Shown here one piece after another: positions 25,993 through 35,896 of a DNA stretch of 64,000 nucleotides. Every line of letters starts with the position of its first letter. Within the stretch, counting starts at the first letter, position 1. The translations under genes were made by a program, and so were the position numbers. The DNA is taken from assembly GCA_008015235.1 (NCBI GenBank), contig SSFF01000031.1:1-64000 (forward strand). The letters are read 5' to 3'. The notes beneath the pieces are model-generated. The model searched no databases. It was not told the DNA's origin and was given only the letters and a program-made list of their open reading frames with translations. The DNA is from Rhodoferax sp. Lineage in GTDB: Bacteria > Pseudomonadota > Gammaproteobacteria > Burkholderiales > Burkholderiaceae_C.

Positions 25993-26768
25993 CTACCACC
26001 CTGGGCCAGCGCGGCCTTGAGTTGCGATGCAGTCTGCGCCCAGTAGCCCAGGCTGTCGTGGTCGGTCAGGTCCACTTTGAGCGGCGTCATGGCCACGTGG
26101 CCTTGGGCCGTGGCGTGGAAATCGGTGCCATCGGCATCGTCACGGGCGGGCCCGGCAGCACCGATCCAGTACATGGTCTCGCCGCGCGGATTCACCTGCT
26201 TGATGACCTTTTCGGCGGCGTGACGACGACCCAGGCGGCACAGCTTGAGGTGGCCGATCTGGTCGTAGGGCAGGTTGGGAATATTCACGTTCAACAACCA
26301 GGGCTTGTCGGCTATCAGCTTGTGGGTCAGCATGGACTGCACCAGGTCGCGCGCCTTGCGGGCCGCCGACTCCAGTTCCACCCAGTCGCGTTCCACCTGC
26401 GAAAACGCAATGGCGGGAATGCCGAACAGGTAGCCTTCCATGGCAGCGCCCACGGTGCCGGAGTAGATGGTGTCGTCGCCCATATTGGCGCCGTTGTTGA
26501 TGCCCGACACCACCAGGTCCGGCTTGTAGTCGAGCAGGCCCGACAGCGCAATGTGCACGCAGTCGGCCGGAGTGCCGTTGACGTAGCGAAAACCATTGGA
26601 GGCGCGGTGCACGTACAGGGGCGAATGCAGCGTGAGCGCGTTCGACTTGGCGCTGTTGTTCTGCTCGGGCGCAATGACTTCAACATCGGCCAGATCTTTG
26701 AGGGCTTCGTACAGGGCCACAATGCCTGGCGCCTGGTAGCCGTCGTCGTTGGAAATGAGGATTTTCAT
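25989..26768 (-). CDS. surE: 5'/3'-nucleotidase SurE
   Basis: 259 residues from ATG 26766-26768; a longer upstream frame lacks conservation. It starts [20 protein letters not shown], with the metal-binding NDDG, followed by [15 protein letters not shown], and [22 protein letters not shown]. SurE removes phosphate from nucleoside monophosphates and supports stationary-phase survival. It is first in the surE-pcm-nlpD-rpoS operon. Confidence 0.96.
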   Translation of the reverse strand: MKILISNDDGYQAPGIVALYEALKDLADVEVIAPEQNNSAKSNALTLHSPLYVHRASNGFRYVNGTPADCVHIALSGLLDYKPDLVVSGINNGANMGDDTIYSGTVGAAMEGYLFGIPAIAFSQVERDWVELESAARKARDLVQSMLTHKLIADKPWLLNVNIPNLPYDQIGHLKLCRLGRRHAAEKVIKQVNPRGETMYWIGAAGPARDDADGTDFHATAQGHVAMTPLKVDLTDHDSLGYWAQTASQLKAALAQGGR

Positions 26769-26883
26769 GGGGATGTGTCTCTTGTGGGGCATTGTAGGTG
26801 CGTCACGCCAGCGACAAGGGCTAGCGCAGTGAAATGCCTGACACCCTATGATGGAGCGAAACCACCAACCGGAGACTTGGACC

Positions 26884-27858
26884 ATGCATGCCTGGCTTTG
26901 CGAAAACCCCGTGGGCGTCGACGCCCTGACCTGGAAGGAACTGCCCACTCCTGCCCCAAAGGCCGGTGAGGTGCTTATCGAGATCAAGGCCGCGAGCCTG
27001 AACTTTCCCGACATCCTGATCGTCCAGAACAAGTACCAAATGAAACCGCCCCTGCCCTTTGTGCCGGGCTCCGAGTACGCGGGTATCGTGCAGGCGGTAG
27101 GCGAAGGTGTGACGCACCTGCAGGTGGGCCAGGCCGTGGCCTGCTTGAGTGGTACCGGCGGTTTTGGCACCCACACACTGGCACCGGCCGCTCTGTGCAT
27201 GCCGCTGCCGCCAGGCTTTCCCATGGTGGATGCTGCCGCGTTCATCATGATCTACGCTACTTCCTACCATGCGCTGGTAGACCGCGCGCAGTTGAAGGCG
27301 GGGGAAACTGTGCTGGTGCTCGGCGCCGCAGGTGGCGTGGGCACCTCGGCCATTCAGATCGCCAAGGCCATGGGGGCCAAGGTCATTGCGGCCGCTTCCA
27401 CTGACGAGAAATGCGCACTGTGCAAGAAGATCGGCGCCGACGAGACCATCAATTACAGCACCGCCAACCTGCGCGATGCGCTCAAGGAACTGACCGGTGG
27501 CAAGGGCCCCGACGTGATCTACGACCCGGTTGGCGGTGACTTTGCCGAACCGGCCTTCCGCTCCATTGCCTGGCGCGGGCGCTACCTGGTGGTGGGCTTT
27601 GCCTCCGGCCCCATCCCCGCCCTGCCCTTCAACCTGGCCCTGCTCAAGGGTGCATCCATCGTCGGCGTGTTCTGGGGCGACTTTGCCAAGCGCGAGCCCA
27701 AGGCCAACACTGCCATGATGATGACGCTGGCCCAGTGGTATGGCCAGGGCAAGATCAAACCCGTGATCGACCGCACCATGCCCATGGCCGAACTCAAGGC
27801 CGCATTCGCCCACATGGGCTCGCGTGGCGTGATGGGCAAGCTGGTAATGACCAACTAA
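26884..27858 (+). CDS. NADPH:quinone oxidoreductase family protein (zinc-independent MDR)
   Basis: 324 residues from ATG 26884, with GGAG eight bases upstream. It has a GroES-like N-terminal fold ([21 protein letters not shown]) and a Rossmann motif ([20 protein letters not shown]). It lacks the structural and catalytic zinc cysteines of alcohol dehydrogenases. Members use NADPH to reduce quinones or enoyl substrates; the exact substrate is unknown. Confidence 0.88.
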   Translation: MHAWLCENPVGVDALTWKELPTPAPKAGEVLIEIKAASLNFPDILIVQNKYQMKPPLPFVPGSEYAGIVQAVGEGVTHLQVGQAVACLSGTGGFGTHTLAPAALCMPLPPGFPMVDAAAFIMIYATSYHALVDRAQLKAGETVLVLGAAGGVGTSAIQIAKAMGAKVIAAASTDEKCALCKKIGADETINYSTANLRDALKELTGGKGPDVIYDPVGGDFAEPAFRSIAWRGRYLVVGFASGPIPALPFNLALLKGASIVGVFWGDFAKREPKANTAMMMTLAQWYGQGKIKPVIDRTMPMAELKAAFAHMGSRGVMGKLVMTN

Positions 27859-27867
27859 AACCACGCG

Positions 27868-28635
27868 CTAGGACTTGCCAAGCTCCGCTGGCGTGGTGGG
27901 CCCGCCCACCTGCGCCAGCTCCAGGTAGTCGCGCTTTTTCTGCAGGTCCGCACCCGAATCTCTGTAGCTGACGGCGATGGCATGGAACTGCTGCTCCAGC
28001 TCCAGGAAGGCATCAACCACGTCCGGGTCAAAGTGCTTTCCGCGCACCTGCTTGATGACCTCGACCGCCTGCTCGTGCGGCATGGGCTCCTTGTAGACCT
28101 TGCGGCTGATCAGGGCGTCGTAGACATCGGCCAGGGCCATGAGCCGGGCCGCAACGGGAATGGCATCAGCAATTAGCCCCTGCGGGTAGCCGCTGCCGTC
28201 CCACTTCTCGTGATGGCTTTCGGTGATCTCGCTGGCAATGCGCAGCAAAGGCACATCGTTCCCGGCCACCGACTCCGCATGGGCAATGGCGTTGCGCCCC
28301 AGCGTGGTGTGGGTCTTCATGATCTCAAACTCTTCCGCCGTCAGACGGCCGGGCTTGAGCAGGATGCGGTCGGGAATGCAGACCTTGCCAATGTCGTGCA
28401 AGGGCGCTGCCTTGAACAGCAGGCCGATGTAGGGAACCGTCAGGACAGGCTGAAAGCGGGGGTGGTTGGAAAGCTTCCAGGCCAGCGCGCGCACATAGCG
28501 CTGGATGCGCCGGATGTGGTTGCCGCCATCGGTATCGCGGGTGTCGGCCAGCATGGCCATGGCCTGGATGACGCCATCCACCACGGCTGTACTGTCACTG
28601 GCCACTACGGGCTCCTGTAGCTTGACTTCTTCCAT
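27868..28635 (-). CDS. HD-GYP domain protein (cyclic-di-GMP phosphodiesterase)
   Basis: 255 residues from ATG 28633-28635; a start at 28704 is possible but lies right against a terminator. The HD-GYP domain fills most of the protein: HxxR-like NHIRRIQRYVRALA, APLHDIGKVCIPD, then HHEKWDGSGYPQGL. It would hydrolyse c-di-GMP. There is no receiver domain, unlike many relatives, so its sensing input is unclear. It is the first gene after the tRNA-His terminator on this strand. Confidence 0.88.
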   Translation of the reverse strand: MEEVKLQEPVVASDSTAVVDGVIQAMAMLADTRDTDGGNHIRRIQRYVRALAWKLSNHPRFQPVLTVPYIGLLFKAAPLHDIGKVCIPDRILLKPGRLTAEEFEIMKTHTTLGRNAIAHAESVAGNDVPLLRIASEITESHHEKWDGSGYPQGLIADAIPVAARLMALADVYDALISRKVYKEPMPHEQAVEVIKQVRGKHFDPDVVDAFLELEQQFHAIAVSYRDSGADLQKKRDYLELAQVGGPTTPAELGKS

Positions 28636-28712
28636 ACTCCCCGCGCCTTTGAGCAGGCTGTGTGCTGACCGCACCATTATGGAGCCACAGTCCCTGCACT
28701 TCATGGCCGAAA

Positions 28713-28745
28713 AAAAACCCCGTTGCCATCGGGCAACGGGGTTTT
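28713..28745 (-). terminator. Rho-independent terminator after tRNA-His
   Basis: CCCCGTTGCC (28718-28727), loop ATCG, GGCAACGGGG (28732-28741). An A-run on one side and TTTTAT on the other give U-runs on both strands, so it could act in both directions. On the minus strand it ends the tRNA-His transcript. Confidence 0.88.
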
Positions 28746-28757
28746 ATCTTTATCTGG

Positions 28758-28831
28758 GGTGGCTAATGGGACTCGAACCCACGACAACAGGAATCACAAT
28801 CCTGGACTCTACCAACTGAGCTATAGCCACC
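28758..28831 (-). tRNA. tRNA-His (GTG anticodon)
   Basis: Cloverleaf with anticodon loop TTGTGAT (anticodon GTG). The D-arm contains AGCTCAGTTGGTAGAG and the T-arm GGTTCGAGTCC. It has the extra 5' G-1 pair typical of tRNA-His (GGTGGCTA/TAGCCACC), and CCA is encoded at 28755-28757. Confidence 0.97.
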
Positions 28832-28842
28832 GTGAGCCTTGC

Positions 28843-28848
28843 ATTATA
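28843..28848 (-). promoter_or_regulatory. -10 element of tRNA-His promoter
   Basis: A perfect TATAAT on the minus strand 12 bp before the tRNA 5' end, followed by a GC-rich discriminator as usual for stable RNA genes. No convincing -35 is seen at 16-18 bp. Confidence 0.5.
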
Positions 28849-28901
28849 CCGTGCCCGAAAGCACGCAATGCCACAAAACGTCAAAAAACTTCGATTCCGG
28901 C

Positions 28902-30806
28902 TTATTTCCCAGCCATCGGGTTGGGGACCTTGATAGTGGCCTTCATGCGGCGCTTGAGAACTTCGAAGTACGCGTCACTTTCCACCTTGCTGATCCACTG
29001 CGCCACTTGCACCTGCTCGCGTACAGCCACATCTTTGGGTTTCTCGGCACGGGGCAACACGGCATTGATGCGCGCCACCACATAGCCTTTTGTACCGAGA
29101 TCAACGCCTGCCCATGCAGGCAACGTTGTCACATCCGAGCGCAAGGCAGCTTCCACCACGGCCATGTCCATAGCCTGCAACTGGTCACGGGCGACCACGG
29201 CAGCACTGCCCAGTTTCGCGTCCTTGGCATCTGCTTTCCACTGCGCCAGTTTGGTTTCACCCTCCTTGCGTGCCAGCTCGGCGGCACGCGCTGCAGTCAA
29301 ACGCTCACGCACTTGGTCTTTCACTTCAGCAAGCGCCAAGACACGGGCCGGGTTGTGCTGGACGATGCGGGCCGAAACCAACTGGTTGGTCCCCACTTCC
29401 ACAGCTTCCGTATTGCGCTTGCTCGCAATGGAATCCGACGCGAACAAGGCCTCCAGAAGCTTGGGGTTGGCCAAAGGCCCAGTCACCCCGGGAGCTGGCT
29501 CGCGGCCAACGTTGACAGCCGACTTGACATCAATCTTGAGCTTTTCGGCTACGCCCTTGTAGTTGTCGGGCTGTTCAAACACGGCATTGGTGAACAGTTC
29601 GGCCACTTCGGCAAACTTGCGTTGCGCAAGCTGATTGCGCATGTCTGCCTCCAGTCCGCCACGCAGCTCCTCGAAGCTTTTGGCCTTGGGTGCCTTGACA
29701 TCCGTGAGGCGAATGATGTGGAAACCGAAGTCGGACTCCACCAACTCACTGGTGTCGCCTTTCTTCATGGCAAACACTGCCTCTTCAAAAGGCTTGACCA
29801 TGGCGCCACGACCAAAGAAATCGAGGTCGCCCCCGGCCTTGGCCGACGCAATGTCATCCGAGTTCTTGCGGGCGACATCGGCAAAGCTGTCGGGCGCCTT
29901 GCGCACCTGCGCCAGCAGGCCCTGCGCCTTCTCCTTGGCAGCCTGGCGCTTGTCGGCTGGCGCGTCCTTGGGAGCACTCACCAAAATGTGGCTGGCGCGA
30001 CGCTCTTCCTTGCCACTAAGCCGACTCACGCTCTGCTCGTAATAGGTTTTCAGATCGGCCTCATTCACAGAAACGCTCTTCTTGACCGACTCCATATCCA
30101 GCACCACGTACTCGATGTTGGCGGATTCGGGCATCTTGAACAGCGCCTGGTTGGCTTGGTAGTAGGCATCCAGGTCGGCATCGGTCAATGCCACTTTGGA
30201 AGCGAAATCAGCCGGCGTGAAACGGGCAATCTGGATTTCACGGCGCTGGTACAGCGCCCCCAGTGCGGCCTCGGCCAGGGCGGGCGAAGGGAACGCGGTG
30301 TCGGCAATGCCGCCTTCCACCTGGCGCAGCGTCATATCGGTGCGCAACTGGGCTTCGAAAGCTTCGGGCTGGCTATAGCCACGGCGCATCAGGAAGGTCA
30401 TGTAAGCCTCGCGGTCGACACTGCCATCGGCCTTGCGCACACCCGGAATCTTGAGAATCTCAGCGGCCAGACGGGCATCGGTGGTGGTCAGGTGCGCATC
30501 CTGCGCGGCCTGACCGATCACCTGGTCACGCACCATGCGCTCCAGCGTGGCGTATTTGGCTTCGGCCGAATCCATGATTTTGGGATCGAGATTGGGCATC
30601 GAGCTGCGCAAACGCTCCACCTCACGTTTGTGCGCCATGTCCCAGTCTTCCTGCGAGATCGCGTGACTGCCGATCTCAGCCACCGTGGGACCACTGGCAT
30701 TGATACGCTTGAATCCATCAACCCCCACCAGCACAAATGCGGGAATGATCAACAGGAACAACAGCCCCATCATCAACTTGGTGTGCTTACGGACAAAGTC
30801 AAACAT
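28902..30806 (-). CDS. ppiD: periplasmic folding chaperone / peptidyl-prolyl isomerase PpiD
   Basis: 634 residues from ATG 30804-30806. The N-terminus has a membrane anchor (MGLLFLLIIPAFVLVGVDGF) followed by SurA-like N-domain helices. A parvulin domain follows, with RRASHILVSAPKD, DLDFFGRGAMVKPFEEAVF and ESDFGFHIIRLTDVK. It assists folding of proteins leaving the Sec translocon at the inner membrane. It lies between two tRNA genes on the same strand and follows a tRNA-Val terminator. Confidence 0.93.
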   Translation of the reverse strand: MFDFVRKHTKLMMGLLFLLIIPAFVLVGVDGFKRINASGPTVAEIGSHAISQEDWDMAHKREVERLRSSMPNLDPKIMDSAEAKYATLERMVRDQVIGQAAQDAHLTTTDARLAAEILKIPGVRKADGSVDREAYMTFLMRRGYSQPEAFEAQLRTDMTLRQVEGGIADTAFPSPALAEAALGALYQRREIQIARFTPADFASKVALTDADLDAYYQANQALFKMPESANIEYVVLDMESVKKSVSVNEADLKTYYEQSVSRLSGKEERRASHILVSAPKDAPADKRQAAKEKAQGLLAQVRKAPDSFADVARKNSDDIASAKAGGDLDFFGRGAMVKPFEEAVFAMKKGDTSELVESDFGFHIIRLTDVKAPKAKSFEELRGGLEADMRNQLAQRKFAEVAELFTNAVFEQPDNYKGVAEKLKIDVKSAVNVGREPAPGVTGPLANPKLLEALFASDSIASKRNTEAVEVGTNQLVSARIVQHNPARVLALAEVKDQVRERLTAARAAELARKEGETKLAQWKADAKDAKLGSAAVVARDQLQAMDMAVVEAALRSDVTTLPAWAGVDLGTKGYVVARINAVLPRAEKPKDVAVREQVQVAQWISKVESDAYFEVLKRRMKATIKVPNPMAGK

Positions 30807-30826
30807 CCACGAGGTCTCCAGATGAA

Positions 30827-30860
30827 ACAAAAAAGGCGAACCAGTTACTGGGTTCGCCTT
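30827..30860 (-). terminator. Rho-independent terminator after tRNA-Val
   Basis: On the minus strand AAGGCGAACC, an 8-nt loop, GGTTCGCCTT, then a T-run. It lies about 10 bp past the tRNA-Val 3' end. Confidence 0.92.
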
Positions 30861-30872
30861 GGATGGTGGTGG

Positions 30873-30945
30873 TGGGTGATGACGGGCTCGAACCGCCGAC
30901 CCACGCCTTGTAAGGGCGTTGCTCTACCAACTGAGCTAATCACCC
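30873..30945 (-). tRNA. tRNA-Val (TAC anticodon)
   Basis: Acceptor GGGTGAT/ATCACCC, D-arm AGCTCAGTTGGTAGAG, anticodon loop CTTACAA (anticodon TAC), T-arm GGTTCGAGCC. CCA is encoded at 30870-30872. It lies 29 bp downstream of the hupB stop codon, and a TAGAAT (30961-30966) may be its own -10. Confidence 0.97.
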
Positions 30946-30974
30946 CACCGAAAACGTTAGATTCTAACAGGAAA

Positions 30975-31247
30975 TCAGTTCAAAGCATCCTTGAGTGCCT
31001 TGCCCGGACGGAATTTTGGCACCTTGGCAGCCTTGATCTTGATGGAGGTACCTGTACGGGGATTGCGACCGGTGCGGGCAGCGCGCTTGCCTACGGAAAA
31101 CGTGCCAAATCCCACCAGGGACACGGTGCCGCCCTTTTTCAAGGTGGTTTTGACGGCGCCGACAGTAGCCTCCAGCGCGCGGGTGGCAGCAGCCTTGGAA
31201 ATGTCAGCCTGGGTGGCGATGTGCTCGATTAATTCTGTTTTGTTCAC
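30975..31247 (-). CDS. hupB: HU family DNA-binding protein
   Basis: 90 residues from a GTG at 31245-31247 with GAGG six bases upstream. It starts [20 protein letters not shown], and the DNA-binding arm carries [20 protein letters not shown]. The C-terminus [16 protein letters not shown] completes the fold. HU bends and compacts the nucleoid. A Lys/Ala-rich extension seen in some betaproteobacterial HU proteins is absent. Confidence 0.95.
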   Translation of the reverse strand: MNKTELIEHIATQADISKAAATRALEATVGAVKTTLKKGGTVSLVGFGTFSVGKRAARTGRNPRTGTSIKIKAAKVPKFRPGKALKDALN

Positions 31248-31374
31248 GAGAAACCTCTTTAAGACAGCAGTGGAAAAAGCGGGGAATCGATTTGTGCGGA
31301 GGCGAATTCTATGCGCAATTATCGGGGCCTCCGGTTCGGTGTTTTCACCCATGGCATCGCGCCACAGGCCACAC

Positions 31375-31950
31375 TCAGCGCGCCTTGGCGCGAATTTCGG
31401 GCAGAGCCTTCTGCAGGTAATACACCATGGACCACACCGTCAGCACCGCTGCCGCCCAGATGAGCCAGACGCCCCATGCGTGGGTGTCAATCGCTCCAAA
31501 CAGCAGTCCGTCAAACAACAAAAAAGGAATGGCGACCATCTGCACCGTGGTCTTGAGTTTGCCCACCATGTGCACTGCCACGCTGCCGGAAGCGCCGATC
31601 TGCGCCATCCATTCACGCAACGCCGAAATGGCGATTTCGCGCCCAATGATGATGAGCGCCACAAACACGTCGGTGCGGCCCATGTGCACCAACACCAGCA
31701 CACAGGCGCAGACCAAAAATTTGTCGGCCACCGGGTCCAGAAAGGCCCCGAACGACGAGGTCTGGTTGAGCTTGCGGGCCAGGTAACCATCGAGCCAGTC
31801 GGTCAATGCAAACACCACGAACATGACCGTGGCCACCAGGTTCTTGTCCTGCATGCTGGCCATCGACTCGGGCAGATAGAACACGCCCACGATCAGGGGA
31901 ATGGCGCAAATACGCGCCCACGTCATCAGGGTGGGGATCGTCATGAACAT
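31375..31950 (-). CDS. pgsA: CDP-diacylglycerol--glycerol-3-phosphate 3-phosphatidyltransferase
   Basis: 191 residues from ATG 31948-31950 (31944 is also possible). The CDP-alcohol phosphatidyltransferase motif DG-2x-AR-8x-G-3x-D-3x-D is present in [20 protein letters not shown] followed by LDPVADK. Several membrane helices follow. It makes phosphatidylglycerophosphate in the inner membrane. It is 40 bp downstream of uvrC, a common pairing. Confidence 0.93.
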   Translation of the reverse strand: MFMTIPTLMTWARICAIPLIVGVFYLPESMASMQDKNLVATVMFVVFALTDWLDGYLARKLNQTSSFGAFLDPVADKFLVCACVLVLVHMGRTDVFVALIIIGREIAISALREWMAQIGASGSVAVHMVGKLKTTVQMVAIPFLLFDGLLFGAIDTHAWGVWLIWAAAVLTVWSMVYYLQKALPEIRAKAR

Positions 31951-31990
31951 GCTGCGATTGTGGCATGCCATGGGCGGAAAACACCCACTC

Positions 31991-33976
31991 CTAATGCAAT
32001 GCGCGGTGGATTTCTTCGGCCAGCTCGCGGCCAATGCCTTCCACGGACGCAATATCCTCCACACTGGCCAGCGCCACCCCACGCACGCCACCAAAACGCT
32101 GCAGCAAGCGCGCACGCCGCTTCGGCCCAACACCGGCAATGTCTTCGAGCTTGCTGCCGCCCACGCGCACCTTGGCACGCGCGGCCCGCATGCCGGTGAT
32201 GGCGAAGCGGTGGGCCTCATCGCGAATCTGGGCCACCAACATCAGCGCCGCCGAGTCGGCGCCGAGGTAGACCTTTTCGCGGCCATCGGCAAACACCAGC
32301 TCCTCCAGACCGACCTTGCGGCCTTCGCCTTTTTCTACCCCCACCAGCACCGACAGGTCCAGGCCCAGGGCGCTGAACACCTCGCGCGCAATGCCCACCT
32401 GGCCGCGGCCGCCGTCGATCAGCACCAGATCGGGCAGGCGCACCGCGGCCGGTGTTCCGGCCGCATCGGCCTCGCGCAGGGCCTGGGCCAGCTTGCCATA
32501 GCGGCGTTCCAGCACCTGGCGCATGGCGGCGTAGTCGTCGCCCCCGGTAATGCCTTCGATGTTGTAGCGCCGGTACTGGGCGCTTTGCATCTTGTGACCC
32601 TCGAACACCACACACGAAGCCTGCGTGGCTTCGCCCGCGGTGTGCGAGATATCGAAACACTCGATTCGCAGTGAGTCCAGATCGGTCTGGGCCAAATCCA
32701 GCGCCTGCGCCAGGGCACGTGTACGCGCCTGCTGCGAGCCCTCCTCGGCCAGCAGCCTCGCCAGTTGCAAAGCCACATTGGTTTGCGCCATTTCCAGCCA
32801 GACGCGGCGCTGTTCGCGCGGCTGGTGCACCACCGTCAGGCGCGAAGCCGACTGGCTTTGCAAGGCATCCACCAGGGCAGGACTGACCGGGTGGCTCATC
32901 ACCAGCACATTGGGCAAGGCCGACTCCAGGTAGTGCTGGGCCAGGAAGGCCTGCAGCACCTGGGTTTCCACATCCACGGCGCCCGGCGCTTCGCCCAGCT
33001 CATCTTCCAGCGACGCTCCGCTATCCACATGCACCGGGAAGTAGGGCCGGTCGCCCAGGTGGCGTCCGCCACGCACCATGGCCAGCACCACGCAGGCGCG
33101 CCCGCCCTGCACTTTCACCGCCAGGATGTCCACGTCGCGGTCGTCCACGTTGTCCACCGACTGCTGGTGCAGCACATTGGACAAGGCAGCAATCTGGTTG
33201 CGCAGTTCGGCTGCCTGTTCGAACTCCAGTTTCTCGGCGTGCGCCATCATGCGCGCCTCCAACGCCTTGAGGACTTCCTGGGTGTCACCGCGCAGGAACT
33301 TCTGCGCATCGGCCATGTCCTGGGCATAGGTCTGGGCGTCGATGTGCCCGACGCAGGGGGCCGAGCAGCGCTTGATCTGGTACAGCAGGCAAGGGCGCGT
33401 GCGGTTGGCAAACACCGCGTCCTCGCAGGTGCGCAGGCGAAACACCTTCTGCATTAGCAAGATGGCTTCCTTCACGGCCCAGGCACTTGGGTAGGGGCCG
33501 AAGTAATGGTGCTTCTTCTCGACTGCACCGCGGTAGTAGGCCACGCGCGAAAACTGCTGCGGCTGCGGAGCCTCCCCCGGTGCGGCAGCGCCCGTGGCAT
33601 CCACCCCGGTCATCTTGAGGTAGGGGTAGCTCTTGTCGTCCCGGAACAGTATGTTGTACTTGGGGTTCAGGACCTTGATGAGGTTGTTTTCCAGCAGCAG
33701 TGCTTCGGCCTCCGAACGCACCACCGTGGTCTCCATGCGCACGATCTTGCTGACCATGTGGCCAATGCGGGTGCCACCATGGTTTTTCTGGAAATAGCTC
33801 GACACCCGGCGCTTGAGGTTGATCGCCTTGCCCACATACAGCACCTGGTCCTGGGCGTCGAAATAGCGGTACACGCCGGGCAAGGCGGGCAAGGCGGCCA
33901 CCTGCGCCAGCAAGGCCTTGGAATGCGCCGGGGCTTGGTCGATGGGGCCGTCGCTGGGAATATCTGCTGCACTCAT
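31991..33976 (-). CDS. uvrC: excinuclease ABC subunit C
   Basis: 661 residues from ATG 33974-33976. The N-terminal GIY-YIG nuclease contains [19 protein letters not shown] and makes the 3' incision. A Cys-rich [21 protein letters not shown] segment, a UVR domain near [15 protein letters not shown], an RNase H-like 5' nuclease domain, and a C-terminal helix-hairpin-helix ([20 protein letters not shown]) follow. It performs dual incision in nucleotide excision repair with UvrAB. Confidence 0.96.
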   Translation of the reverse strand: MSAADIPSDGPIDQAPAHSKALLAQVAALPALPGVYRYFDAQDQVLYVGKAINLKRRVSSYFQKNHGGTRIGHMVSKIVRMETTVVRSEAEALLLENNLIKVLNPKYNILFRDDKSYPYLKMTGVDATGAAAPGEAPQPQQFSRVAYYRGAVEKKHHYFGPYPSAWAVKEAILLMQKVFRLRTCEDAVFANRTRPCLLYQIKRCSAPCVGHIDAQTYAQDMADAQKFLRGDTQEVLKALEARMMAHAEKLEFEQAAELRNQIAALSNVLHQQSVDNVDDRDVDILAVKVQGGRACVVLAMVRGGRHLGDRPYFPVHVDSGASLEDELGEAPGAVDVETQVLQAFLAQHYLESALPNVLVMSHPVSPALVDALQSQSASRLTVVHQPREQRRVWLEMAQTNVALQLARLLAEEGSQQARTRALAQALDLAQTDLDSLRIECFDISHTAGEATQASCVVFEGHKMQSAQYRRYNIEGITGGDDYAAMRQVLERRYGKLAQALREADAAGTPAAVRLPDLVLIDGGRGQVGIAREVFSALGLDLSVLVGVEKGEGRKVGLEELVFADGREKVYLGADSAALMLVAQIRDEAHRFAITGMRAARAKVRVGGSKLEDIAGVGPKRRARLLQRFGGVRGVALASVEDIASVEGIGRELAEEIHRALH

Positions 33977-34014
33977 GGCGCCTATTGTGCAAGCATGTGC
34001 TGGACAATGGCGCC

Positions 34015-35148
34015 ATGTCCGTGCTTCCCAACCCTTCATCACCCGCACTGCTGTGGGATGTGTTCTGCCGCGTCATCGACAACTTTGGCGACATTGGCGT
34101 CAGCTGGCGACTGTGCCGCCAACTGGCAGATCGTGGGCACGCGGTGCGACTGTGGATCGACGACGCCAGCGCCCTGCAATGGATGGCGCCAGGTGCCCTG
34201 CAGGGTGCACACGCAGGCGTCACGGTGCTGCCCTGGGCGCGCAGCCAGGATGCCGCCTTCCTCGCCAGCCTGCCTCCAGCCCAGGTTTGGGTGGAAACAT
34301 TTGGCTGTGAAATTGCTCCTGAATTCATAGCTTCTTACGGATATTCCATGCAGGCTGGAGGCCTAAATGACCTGAAATTTCCAGCCTGGATCAACCTCGA
34401 ATACCTGAGCGCCGAAGGCTTTGCGCGCCACTGCCACGGCCTGGCCTCTCCGGTAATGAGCGGCCCAGCGCGCGGTGCCACCAAGTTCTTCTACTACCCG
34501 GGCTTCACCCCCGACAGCGGCAGTCTGCTGCGTGAAGACGACCTGGCCGCACGCCAGGCCGCGTTCGACCGCAAGGCCTGGCTGCAGGGGCTGGGCATCC
34601 CAGCGCCCACCGGCAGCGTGGTCAGCCTGTTTTGCTACGAACCCGCCCCCCTGCCTGCCTTGCTGCGGCAACTGCAGCAAGACGGCGCAACGCTGCTGGT
34701 CACGCCGGGACGGGCCAGCGCCGCAGTGCGCCAGACCCTGGACGCCGAGCCCGCGCTGGAACGGGACCTGCCACTCCATTTCCTGCCCAGCTTGCCGCAA
34801 CGCGACTTTGACCACCTGCTGTGGGCCAGCGACATGAACTTTGTGCGCGGCGAAGACTCGCTGGTACGCGCCCTGTGGGCTGGCAAGCCCTTCGTCTGGC
34901 ACATCTACCCGCAGGACGACGGCGTACACCACAGCAAGCTGGACGCCTTCCTGGACTGGATGCAGGCCCCCGATTCGCTGCGCGCCCTGCACACGGCCTG
35001 GAATGGGAGCGATGCCCAGGCCGCGCTGCCCGACCTGCAACGCCACCTGCCCCTGTGGCAGCAAAGCGTCGCAGCGTCGCAGCAGCTGCTGCTGCAAATA
35101 CCCGATCTGTGTACCCGCTTGGTCGACTTCGTGCTGGAAAAACGTTAA
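34015..35148 (+). CDS. earP: EF-P arginine rhamnosyltransferase EarP
   Basis: 377 residues from ATG 34015. It matches EarP: N-terminal [20 protein letters not shown] with the catalytic aspartate region, and C-terminal [20 protein letters not shown] and [19 protein letters not shown] for dTDP-rhamnose binding. It glycosylates Arg32 of EF-P, whose gene lies 108 bp downstream. Residues about 100-122, between VETFGCEIA and [13 protein letters not shown], come from a dispersed repeat. Related EarP proteins appear to be shorter at this point. Confidence 0.95.
   Translation: MSVLPNPSSPALLWDVFCRVIDNFGDIGVSWRLCRQLADRGHAVRLWIDDASALQWMAPGALQGAHAGVTVLPWARSQDAAFLASLPPAQVWVETFGCEIAPEFIASYGYSMQAGGLNDLKFPAWINLEYLSAEGFARHCHGLASPVMSGPARGATKFFYYPGFTPDSGSLLREDDLAARQAAFDRKAWLQGLGIPAPTGSVVSLFCYEPAPLPALLRQLQQDGATLLVTPGRASAAVRQTLDAEPALERDLPLHFLPSLPQRDFDHLLWASDMNFVRGEDSLVRALWAGKPFVWHIYPQDDGVHHSKLDAFLDWMQAPDSLRALHTAWNGSDAQAALPDLQRHLPLWQQSVAASQQLLLQIPDLCTRLVDFVLEKR
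34314..34380 (+). repeat. dispersed ~55-bp element, copy 9, inside earP
   Basis: GCTCCTGAATTCATAGC, then TTCTTACGGATATTCCATG, then CAGGCTGGAGGCC, then a diverged AT-rich end. It is the only coding copy read in the sense direction, giving [19 protein letters not shown]. Confidence 0.82.
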
Positions 35149-35256
35149 AATTCAGGGCTTTGCTGATCGCACCCCGCACATCCGACGGGGCGCATGCAGC
35201 CCCCGCCGCGTGACGCGGCATACCAATGAATGCAGCCTTTGGCGCTGCCACTCACT

Positions 35257-35811
35257 ATGAAAATCGCTCAAGAAATCCGCGCAGGCAATGTGATCATGCA
35301 CGGCAAGGACCCCATGGTCGTTCTGAAAACCGAATACGCCCGCGGCGGCCGCAACGCAGCCACCGTGCGCATGAAGCTCAAGAGCCTGATCGCCAACTTC
35401 GGTACCGAAGTCGTGTTCAAGGCCGACGACAAGATGGACCAGATCATTCTGGACAAAAAGGACTGCACCTACTCCTACTTCGCCGACCCCCTGTACGTCT
35501 GGATGGACTCGGACTACAACCAGTACGAAGTCGAAGCCGAAAACATGGGTGACTCGCTGAACTACCTCGAAGACGGCATGACCGCCGAAGTGGTGTTCTA
35601 CGAAGGCAAGGCCATCTCCGTCGAACTGCCCACCAGCGTCGAGCGCGAAATCACCTGGACCGAACCCGCCGTCAAGGGCGACACTTCGGGCAAGGTTCTG
35701 AAGCCCGCCAAGATCGCCACCGGCTTTGAAGTGCCCGTGCCCCTGTTCGTGGACCAAGGCGACCGCATCGAAATCGACACCCGCACCGGCGAATACCGCA
35801 AGCGCGTGTAA
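35257..35811 (+). CDS. efp: translation elongation factor P
   Basis: 184 residues from ATG 35257. It has three beta domains (KOW-like EF-P N, OB and C-terminal). The modified tip reads [14 protein letters not shown] with Arg at position 32, the residue rhamnosylated by EarP, rather than the lysine of the EpmA type. It rescues ribosomes stalled at polyproline. It pairs functionally with earP just upstream, and a terminator follows. Confidence 0.97.
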   Translation: MKIAQEIRAGNVIMHGKDPMVVLKTEYARGGRNAATVRMKLKSLIANFGTEVVFKADDKMDQIILDKKDCTYSYFADPLYVWMDSDYNQYEVEAENMGDSLNYLEDGMTAEVVFYEGKAISVELPTSVEREITWTEPAVKGDTSGKVLKPAKIATGFEVPVPLFVDQGDRIEIDTRTGEYRKRV

Positions 35812-35830
35812 TCACTTGCGGCCCTGTGCG

Positions 35831-35860
35831 AAAGGCTCCTTCGGGAGCCTTTTTCTTTTG
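35831..35860 (+). terminator. Rho-independent terminator after efp
   Basis: AAAGGCTCC, loop TTCG, GGAGCCTTT, then TTCTTTT. It lies 19 bp beyond the efp stop codon. Confidence 0.92.
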
Positions 35861-35896
35861 CGCGTAGGTCTGCTGAATTGGGTGTAGGCTATCGAC

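Noticed and set aside
25989-27248. SurE with a 160-residue N-terminal extension
   Set aside because: The conserved [10 protein letters not shown] start is at 26768, and the extension overlaps the oppositely oriented oxidoreductase gene.
28635-28704. Longer HD-GYP protein starting at 28704
   Set aside because: The start would lie about 10 bp past the tRNA-His terminator, leaving no room for a promoter and ribosome site. The ATG at 28635 is preferred, though not proven.
28839-31232. Very long open frame (797 codons) on the plus strand
   Set aside because: Antisense to ppiD, tRNA-Val and hupB; His/Gln-rich composition typical of opposite-strand frames in high-GC DNA.
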